Assembly (NCBI GenBank): GCA_015501075.1
Contig: JADNYJ010000240.1
Location: forward strand, 1 to 52,891
Length of the DNA stretch: 52,891 nucleotides
Origin: Gymnopilus junonius
Lineage: Eukaryota; Basidiomycota; Agaricomycetes; Agaricales; Galerinaceae
Direction of reading: 5' to 3'
In this document: positions 45,490-52,891 of the stretch, one piece after another
Layout of the letters: each line of letters starts with the position of its first letter
Numbering within the stretch: position 1 is the first letter of the stretch
The notes under the pieces: model-generated
What the model was told of the DNA's origin: nothing
What the model saw: the letters and a program-made list of their open reading frames with translations, nothing else
The model's database searches: none
Program-made: the position numbers and the translations under genes

Positions 45490-46980
45490 TGTTTAAGGCT
45501 GAGCCCTGCAATTATATTTTCATTTTCATTGTCATATGATGGAGCCGACATTTACCAGCATTTTTTATACTAGTATTTTAAAACCACTGGTAAATTCAAG
45601 TGACGCATCCCATACCTTTTTATTCGGAGGACCCACGACCGAAGGATAGTGCCGAGCCGAGAGTGACAGTGACGGTTTGACTTCGTGTCACGCAACCACC
45701 CTTCCTCACGCTGAACATAAATCCACTCTCTTTTCTGCCCTTTCGAGGGCGAACGGATTGCAATTACCCCTACTCGCTAGGCTTTGCAATGGGACCGAGT
45801 GTTTTTGCACTCTTTCTCTTGAACTCTCGCTACATATGCATTGTTTCTTCAGCATCGAAAGTCGCTGTCACTATAGCCAAGAATTGTAACCGCACTGGGA
45901 CACCGTCGGAGCTCGGAGAACTGGGAGGTTCTGTGTGGCCAAACATTGCCCAAGTTCAGGCTGCAATTCTTTTTGCCGCTCGGGCATAAGCTGTTGGAGA
46001 AATGTGGGATGTCAGTCCGAGGCCTCGACCTCGGTTGACAATGTTTGTGGAGCACGAGCATGCCAGAGAATAACCGCAACTATAAACCAGTACCTCTCCC
46101 TTCCTGTTGTTCCTTTCCGTTTATTCCCCATTTCGATGACATTTTTTTCACTCCATAGACTCGCAGGAGCGCGATCCGACAAGCGATGAAAGTGGTTGAA
46201 GGAAGCCCGGAACCCCATCATAGGCAATGAACTGCACCCCGTCACACGCACGCTACGCTATAAGAGTCATGAGATATTACGGCCAAGAATGAAAAGGGTT
46301 TTGAATAGTGAGTTGGATATGTTGCTATGTCTATATCGTTGCTCAGCTTTTGATTGACAGGTTCTGATATTTAGTATGTATCTTCCGCATTTCTGCTTTA
46401 CTACTCGGAATGCTCCTCAATGAGAATATCTGCCCCACTGTACCTTTCTCTCGAGCCCTCTTCTATACTTTTCACTGACATCAACATTCGAGTCGCTCCA
46501 GATGTGATTGCATCTCTAATTTTATGTGGTTACTCAAGTCAGGTCAATGAACCCATGTAGTATTAAGGATCAAGTTCGCAACACTTGGAATACAAATATT
46601 AATGAACAAGTTCTCCATTGGTCGCGATGATGCGCCTCGACTGACTCGGATGCTCCTCTCTCCGAGCCATTCGAGATGATATGTCCTCTCCGCCTGAGGC
46701 CGCACTAGCCTATAGGGTTTGCGGCGAGACGAGACGACCCACCATTTTTTTCTTACGGTCCATTTCGAACATCGTCAGTTAAACCATTTTCTACTTACGC
46801 AAACGTGCTGAGTGTTAGTATCATACGTTCTGTCAACTATTTGTCTTGAAAAAAACCGTCGACGGATAGTTGACCACATCCTCGAGACCGTGACGTTCAG
46901 CCAGGCACGCAGTGCTCTAATCTTGGAAACGGAAGCAGTCCTCCGGTCATCACTACCCCTTGTGCGGCCAGAAAAACAGC
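45490..46980. other. Intergenic, no convincing gene
   Basis: Overlapping short frames (45677-46189, both strands) show no domain. One (45789-45989, plus) begins with a hydrophobic stretch but then lacks conserved features. A G/C-balanced region at 46640-46740 has no recognisable structure. Confidence 0.4.
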
Positions 46981-46987
46981 GAAGCTC

Positions 46988-46996
46988 TTATATAAC
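46988..46996 (+). promoter_or_regulatory. TATA box of the seven-helix protein gene
   Basis: TTATATAAC lies about 75 bp upstream of the ATG at 47069, a typical distance for a fungal core promoter. Confidence 0.4.
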
Positions 46997-47068
46997 TTTT
47001 TTGCGTGTTACCCTTAACAATGTCATCGTCGAATTGCCCCCAACTGCAAGTTACTCTCACATGCACGC

Positions 47069-48352
47069 ATGTCTTCAGCAGCGCCGCCATCTGTCGCTTT
47101 TCAGAAGTCGATAATCAACACCGGACTTAATTCTGGAGTATTACTCGCTTTTTTCATGGGTATAATTTTTCCATTGCGTATCTGTTTTACGCCAGCTAAC
47201 GCGACTTTTAGGGGCTTACACAGTCATCCATTTCGGTACTCTATACTTGTACAGTGAGCAATTTGCCCTAATGACTTTTATAGACTTTCCCACTAATGCA
47301 ATGGTAATTTAGTGACCAGGAGAGCCTCCCAACGCTTCCTTGTTGCTGGATCCATGAGTGTGATGTGGATCCTCGCCTCGACCTTACTGGGGAGCATATG
47401 GTTTGGTATGAACTGGTGTATAGTACTCCATGGAGACACGCGGGAAGACATTGCGCGATGCGCACCGCCAAGTTGGATTATTCTCCTGCAGGACCTAACT
47501 GAGTTTCTCATAGTCATCGTGGCTGACGGGCTCCTCGTGCTGGTAGTCCTTATGCTCTCTAAACACTCTTTCTCATTCTTTCATAGGTCTGGCGATGCTT
47601 CCACGTATGGAATCGCTCACTTTGGATCACCGCATTCCCGATATTTCTCACTTTAGTCGAGATTGGTGCGTCTCTTACGTTGGAGGAAAGTCCAAGGTCT
47701 GTCGGAGTTGTACTAAAATAATTCGCGTCTTTGAAAAGGAACTTTCACTGCTGCAATAATAGCAATTTCAGTCGATAAATTCACTCCCGATCCAAGACAA
47801 GCCTCCGCATACAACTCGTTACTAGCCGCTGCATTTTTTCTGTCTTTTGCTACCACCCTCATAACGACTTCCCTCATAGGATACAGAATCTGGTCTGTCT
47901 CCCACCATCTCAGGAATTCGAAAGGACGGTACAGGCACGTACTTGAAATAACAGTCTAGTCATCAGCAGCATATGCTCTTGTAATGCTAGCTCAAGCGAT
48001 CCAAGGTTTTTTACCACAGTCCATAGCTATTAATTTTCCGGCACGCGAATGGGCACTGCAAAATTATATGGTCAACATCGTTTATCCACTCGCGGTAAAA
48101 ATGCCCTGCCCCTTTTGTCATCGAACCTCACTGAAACCTCATACATGATAGTGTATTGCACCAACCATCATGGTTGCTCGAGTCGCTCTTCTAGATAGCG
48201 AAAATAATACGTCCACAACTCGCGTTCTCTCAGACCTGCAATTTCAGATAAGATCAACAAGGGTTGACGAAACTGGTACAAGGATAGACGCTGCGGTCGA
48301 ATTGCATGGTACAAATAGTAATTTGCCCAATGTTAAGAAGGATCCAGCATGA
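47069..48352 (+). CDS. Seven-helix membrane protein (basidiomycete family), one nonsense codon
   Basis: ATG 47069 starts MSSAAPPSVAFQKSIINTG. Exons by eye: 47069-47159, 47212-47253, 47313-47536, 47587-47665, 47763-48005, then about 48025-48095 and a last exon to TGA 48350. Reading across junctions gives FFMGAYTVIHFGTLYLY (TM1), VMWILASTLLGSIW, the luminal WCIVLHGDTRED, DLTEFLIVIVADGLLVWRCF, ITAFPIFLTLVEI, and a later helix with SLLAAAFFLSFATTL. The IAPTIMVARVALL block and a hydrophilic tail close the protein. The pattern suits the large, functionally unassigned multi-pass family of mushroom fungi, perhaps receptor-like. TAG at 47957-47959 interrupts the frame before SSAAYALVMLA, where Glu seems usual. 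It may be a pseudogene or a sequencing error. Confidence 0.7.
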
Positions 48353-49700
48353 AGGGATAAGGCAAATTACATTCCTATATCAGTTACAGAGTTACCTCGC
48401 ATCTTACTTTACCTCCCTTTCGTCACATGCTGTACTATACAATGTCCAGGTGATGCCCACCTTCCCTGACGCCTCTCGGTAACAAAAACTTGCTTGTTAG
48501 CTTCACGAAGGGACGAACATCCATCCGTCCGATGGTTCAGGTCCCTTCGGAATAAAGGTTCTACCTCCGAAGCGGAGATATTTTTGTTGGTTTTGTGGCA
48601 ACCTTTCTCATTTCAACTGAAGGACATTCCCCTGTTCTTCTGGCATCCGGTTCGCGGAGTTCGCTGATCATGAGAAGTTCCCGATGTGTTCTCCGCCGAT
48701 CGAACGAGGCCTTTGAATAGAGGTTATCTGCAACAGGTTCAATCCTAGAAACACGCTGGAACCTTCTTTGATTTCGCTGGAAGCACTTGAGCCGGTTGCT
48801 CCCCGAGCCGCTCCAAGCAACTACTGGTTCGCCCCAATTCTCCCTATAATGGTAACCGAGTGTGAACTAGTTTCCAATACGTCATCACTCTGGTTCAATG
48901 TACTATACTTAGTTTTGAACATATCCAACACTGTTGAACACATTCGCAATGCTACGCAGCCTGAAGAACGCGCTGTTTGCTCTTCTTGAGGACTCTACAA
49001 TAACGCTGAAGAGCTAGTGACTTGCGTGAATCATTGCACAGAAGGTGCAGGCGACACGATAGGCACTTCATGATGCAACTTTGCGAAGGTTCTCGAGAAA
49101 CTGCGTATCCTCGACAGAGTGGGTTTAGGATCACACAAGAGAAATTGAGGGCTTTTGATCGACGAGACTGTCTTTATAGGTTTCGGAAGCCAAGAATTTA
49201 ATCTGAGATGATGAGCGGCGCTGATAGAGGTGTAACTGAGCTAAACCCGAGAATCTCACGCAGATCGCCCAGTCGGGATGATCACGGCAGCCACACGTTA
49301 TATAAGTGAACTGGCTTGAGAAGTGGGGAGGGGTGTGCGAGGTGTGCTTCGTGGAGCACTCAAATGATGGTTGATTTCGGTCGTTCGATTCAGGATTAAA
49401 CCTGTTGCAGATAACCTCTAATGCCATCTAGCCCGCCTCTTCAAAATTCGCGAAATGTTTTATCTTCCCCAAGAAAAAGAAGCTTATCAAAAGTCGGAGA
49501 TCAACCAGATGAGGACAGGGCTCTGGTCTTTCCAGCTTGCAATGGTCGGCGATTCTCGATGAAATTGGTCTATAGCCCTTGACAATCATTGATACCGTCA
49601 TTTCTTCTAGCCCGATGATGCAGCTGTACACGGAGAGCTGGTAATACATTGTTTATACTGGATGGCATACAGTTATAGCATATTGAATTCATGGTCTTCT
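48353..49700. other. Intergenic, no convincing gene
   Basis: Short frames only (48768-48989 plus, 49131-49427 minus and others). CGAAGGGAC at about 48507 and GTCCCTTCG at about 48541 form a small inverted repeat. No RNA gene or transposon end is evident. Confidence 0.4.
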
Positions 49701-51355
49701 TCAATGTTCCAAACCTGCGTATATCAATTGCTCAAGCTTCGGATAAAGCGTTCTCGCGACTTCCTTGTCTCCCCAAGGCAGGATTTGAACACCAAAGACA
49801 ACAGCAATGCCATTGGCTGGATCTATGAAATGCTCCGTTCCTGCGTACCCTGCCCCTGTGACAACAAATGAAGTTGGGTATGCATTTGAAATTATTATAC
49901 GCACAGAATGCAACACCCTTCTTTCGTTGATTGGGCCAATTCTTCTGATTGATTGCCATTGCCGTACCCCGTTGCAAAGAATACGGGAAATCAAAAGAAA
50001 AAAGATTAAAGAACTCGTTAATGGATTTCTCGCTTGCTTCAGGGAGTGCTGGGACCCAAATGCTACGGACACTTTCCTGTGTCAAAATCGGGTTGGCGAC
50101 TGGTATGCCGGCTGTCAGGACAAGATGATTAGCGCTGAAATCTTGGAGGAGATTTCCGAATTTTACCATTGATTTTTAGAAGGTGACGGAGAAGCTTAAG
50201 GTAGTCTCTCATGGAGCTGTATAAACCTACCCCACCAAGGTGGAGCTAAACTGTGTGTGTGTGATATTAGCACACCTGGATAATACTTGGATATGCAAAG
50301 GATTACATACGTTTGGCGGGCGTTCAATTATGGTTTCCTGATTGGACCAAGGACTGAGGCTTCCATCCTTTTCGCGCCATGACAAATCAACGAAGCGTTC
50401 CTTGAGTTCGGGCGTCAGATAGAAAGACGATTCCATGTCTAATGCTTTGAAGATATGTTCCTTACTTCAGTTCACAGGAGGCATCATTTAGTAGAGATTG
50501 AAATAATATGTGAATGGATCAAGACAACCCACAAGAATTGCTCGAGGGTTTGACCGGATGCTTTCTCTATGACAAAGCCCAGTACATCTGAACTTCATCC
50601 ATAAATGACTTGATGAAAGGATCAGTTAAACAATGAGAAAGCTTTTAATGAACGTACAATCTGTCCCAGGTTCAAACTTCAAAGGTACACCTGGCAAGTC
50701 CCCCTTGTCAGGATTAAAATTGAGTATCAAATGAACGGCTTTGTGCATGTGCAGCGTTGATGCGTACCTTCAGCATATTGAACCATTCAGTTAAGTGCAT
50801 ACCGCCCGTTGACACGGTTCCTCCATCTTGAGGATAAAACAGCCCACTTGTAAAATTGAAGAGGTGCCTGACAATCAGTACATTCTTGGCAGGCCTGAAC
50901 GTCGTTTTAGTAGTAGATAAACTGTCGACTATAACAGGATCGCGGAGCTGAGGTATATAATCTGCGACTGGTGTGTCGAAGGCGAGTTTGCCCTGCTCGA
51001 TCAACTTCAAACCTGCCAGCTTTGAAAGAAAATCGCATCGTCAGCAACGTCCCGGAGTCAAATTGTCAAAGGATACACACTGCTGTTATTAATTTCGTCT
51101 GGCTGCATATCCAGAAAATGCTGTCAGGGTCGACCTTTCACTGGCAGGATCGTTTTGGATTCTCGGACCACCACCATTAAAGTAGATTTCTTCATCAATG
51201 TTGGATACCCCTAGAATGAACCCCGGAACCTTCTTGGATTCGAGCGCCTCTGTCTATTAGTTGGTCAGCCGTAAGGAAGCGGGTTATTGGGGCGATGTGT
51301 ATGTTACTATGAGGCTATTCAGCGCCTGCTTGCCGTTTGGAGAGAGGGTAGTCAT
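49701..51355 (-). pseudogene. Beta-lactamase-fold serine hydrolase, frameshifted
   Basis: ATG 51355 gives MTTLSPNGKQALNSLI, followed by an intron and then VPGFILGVSNIDEEIYFN. The catalytic SxxK is SQTK (about 51100) in IFWICSQTKLIT. Then come LKLIEQGKLAFDTPVADYIP, HLFNFTSGLFYPQDGG, KFEPGTD, IFKALDMESSFYLTPEL and GGVGLYSSMRDYLKLLRHLL. The C-terminus is GYAGTEHFIDPANGIAVVFG, ending at 49701. This is the layout of fungal class C beta-lactamase-like esterases and transesterases (LovD-like), acting on small ester or amide substrates. At least three frame changes are needed: near 51137 (GG where GGG is expected), near 50170 and near 49860. Six or more introns are likely. The gene is either decaying or carries assembly indels. 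Confidence 0.75.
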
Positions 51356-51730
51356 GTCCAAGAGGAGATTATAAGGAGGTTGTTTAGTCCACGAAACAGA
51401 TAGTAATACGAAACAGATGGAAAGGAAGATTAGCAGGACCTTCTGACCAAGCTCTTGACAATCATCTTGCGACCCGAGTCACAACACTGCCGGACTTTTT
51501 ATAGTCGGACGAGACCGATTGTCGATGTTTCGTTTATCCTTCGCAGAGCTGCACCAAATGTTAGGTAAAATGATTATGAGTAGATGAGGTTAGCAATGTC
51601 GAGAATGACAAGCCTGATTGAGAGGTGATTTCTGCGAAAATATATATCATCGTAATGTTACAAATTAATTGTATGTGCCAGTCAATGGGCGTAGGACGTA
51701 CTCTATATAATCTATATAAATTATCCTTCC
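51356..51730. other. Intergenic spacer between two minus-strand genes
   Basis: AT-rich. It should hold the promoter of the hydrolase gene and the terminator of the carrier gene. No ORF or repeat is evident. Confidence 0.4.
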
Positions 51731-52891
51731 TCAGTCGACGCCCCCTCTATAACCAAAGGTGAAAAAGTTATGAAAATAGGCAATCAACCCGTCATAGACT
51801 AAGAAGATAATCCCACTACTAGGCACCGCGCGCGTGACCGTCATCCCACATCCAGCGTACAGTCCCTTGATTCCATGCCTCACGTACATTTTCTTGGCCG
51901 TCCCAAGAAAAGTCGATGCCGCGGAAGGTCGGACTCCAGGCGGTCGAAGTTCTTCCTCTGTCTGTATCGCGCTCTTCACTGTATCGGCGGGGTAGAACAT
52001 CAAAGCACCCATTGCACCTGCTATCGCGCCCGATACTGCTGACTCCCAAGGTAATAACTCCGACTTTGACACCGTTTTGGGCATGGAAGTGTCGGTGGCT
52101 CGTATTCGATGCTCGACAAGCCTGCGGGCTACAAATTCTTTTGTGACGAACCAAGCAGCAGTACCTCCGGTCTCTCGAACAAGCGTGCCAGTGTGGCCCA
52201 GCCATAACCCTCGAACTCCGTATGTATCGACAATGGACCTGATGAGGGCGATAATTCCTGGTGGTCTGAAAGATTCGACTGAAGCCACTGCTGAAGAGGA
52301 AGATTTATAAGCGAGATCAGCATGGGCATTCGACTTGTATTATGGTGGTGGCGTGTCTGAGAAGAGCCTTGAGAGGATTGGGAGTTTTGGTGATTCAATG
52401 AATGTGAATAGGGATGTGTAGGAGGTGAGAAACTCGGAATGGAACGTCGGGTATTCTTCCTGGAACCGCTGCAGGGGATTGGGATGATATTGGTGGATGA
52501 AAGTTCATCATCTGAACTTGCATTTTGCATTTGATTAGTTCTATTGGAGTACTGTAATAGCAGGAAGTCAGTATACTGACCAAAAAATAGATTAGAAGGA
52601 ATCCAGACTAACAGGACAAAACTGGTGAGGAAACCGGCTGCGCCAGCAGCGAGCGCAAGTTGTGGGATTGAGAGTGGAGGCGGCGTTGAAGCGGCCGAGA
52701 GTGAGGGGGAAGAAGAAAACGATCGTATGGCGTTCTGGAAAGCAGTATACGCGACAAAGACTGACGCGGTCTCTGCCATGGAGCCAACTAAAGGAGCTGG
52801 AAGACCCTATCGTAAAGAAAAGCCACATGAATGTAAGCAAGGGCAACCTTACGGAATTGAAAGGTACATACCCGATAGAGCCCTCTGACGC
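51731..52891 (-). CDS. Mitochondrial carrier protein (ornithine/acylcarnitine-like), 5' truncated by window end
   Basis: Inner-membrane solute carrier of the SLC25 family. The window contains the end of repeat 1 (RGLYRG, GLPAPLVGSMAE), repeat 2 with the signature TPIELIKCKMQVQMM (about 52545-52500), and repeat 3 with YPADTVKSAIQTEEE (about 51990-51945). Both show the Px[DE]xx[KR] motif. Further marks are GLWLGHTGTLVRETGG and GLYAGCGMTVTRAVPSSG. TAA or TGA follows GYRGGVD at 51731. An intron (GTATGT donor) spans about 52807-52870 and another about 52562-52618. A Ser/His-rich stretch between repeats 2 and 3 (52490-52330) probably contains a further intron. The motif set resembles Arg11/Ort1-type ornithine carriers, but substrate cannot be fixed from these residues. 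Confidence 0.85.

Noticed and set aside
1..52891. CRISPR arrays, operons or ribosome binding sites
   Set aside because: The genome is eukaryotic, with spliced genes. No array of spaced repeats is present; the tandem repeats at 5283 and 26381 are simple duplications.

Overview
The window is genomic DNA from a filamentous basidiomycete, most likely a mushroom-forming Agaricomycete. The evidence is the short introns (about 48-60 bp, GT/AG with CTAAC-like branch sites), a KDZ transposase with a CxC2 cysteine cluster, a Harbinger element with a basidiomycete-type Myb-like partner gene, a fungal lipoxygenase, a seven-helix membrane protein of basidiomycete type and a small secreted cysteine-rich protein pair. 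No species can be named from the sequence alone. Most of the first 41 kb is mobile DNA; the last 12 kb is more ordinary gene space.

Layout. (1) About 740-12898 is one large DNA transposon with 187-bp terminal inverted repeats. It carries a multi-exon KDZ transposase on the minus strand at the left and an uncharacterised cargo gene on the plus strand at the right. Two smaller hAT-like elements sit inside it: 6348-7275 (8-bp target duplication, BED-like zinc-finger ORF) and 11462-12034 (8-bp target duplication), the second breaking the cargo gene. (2) 13922-15353 is a frameshifted AIG1-like GTPase with a coiled coil. (3) 16086-27703 is an 11.6-kb Ty3/gypsy chromovirus with LTRs, a perfect 5-bp target duplication (actac), decayed gag-pol, and an extra long reading frame between pol and the 3' LTR. 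That extra frame is split by a second, opposite-oriented copy of the same 573-bp hAT-like element. (4) 27995-30936 is the most notable gene: an AIG1-like GTPase domain, then a coiled coil, then a complete lipoxygenase domain, in one reading frame. Without the retrotransposon it would be head to head with the GTPase at 13.9-15.4 kb. (5) 31374-33613 is an S9-type peptidase gene broken by a small inverted-repeat element. (6) 34946-36450 and 36487-41109 are two adjacent inverted-repeat elements, each apparently flanked by CAG. The second is a PIF/Harbinger transposon with both of its genes. (7) 41.7-43.7 kb holds two paralogous small secreted protein genes, one frameshifted, with shared promoter motifs. 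(8) 45418-45489 is tRNA-Asp(GTC). (9) 47069-48352 is a multi-pass membrane protein gene, 49701-51355 a serine hydrolase of the beta-lactamase fold (frameshifted), and 51731-52891 the 3' part of a mitochondrial carrier gene cut by the window end.

Two themes connect the window. First, interrupting stops in the mobile elements are almost all TGA at sites where CGA (Arg) is expected, and all five base substitutions I find between the two gypsy LTRs are CpG transitions. This points to deamination of methylated CpG. Second, several independent genes are broken by single-base deletions in short G or C runs, so pseudogene calls should be tested against assembly error. All intron and domain calls are by eye; no search was run.
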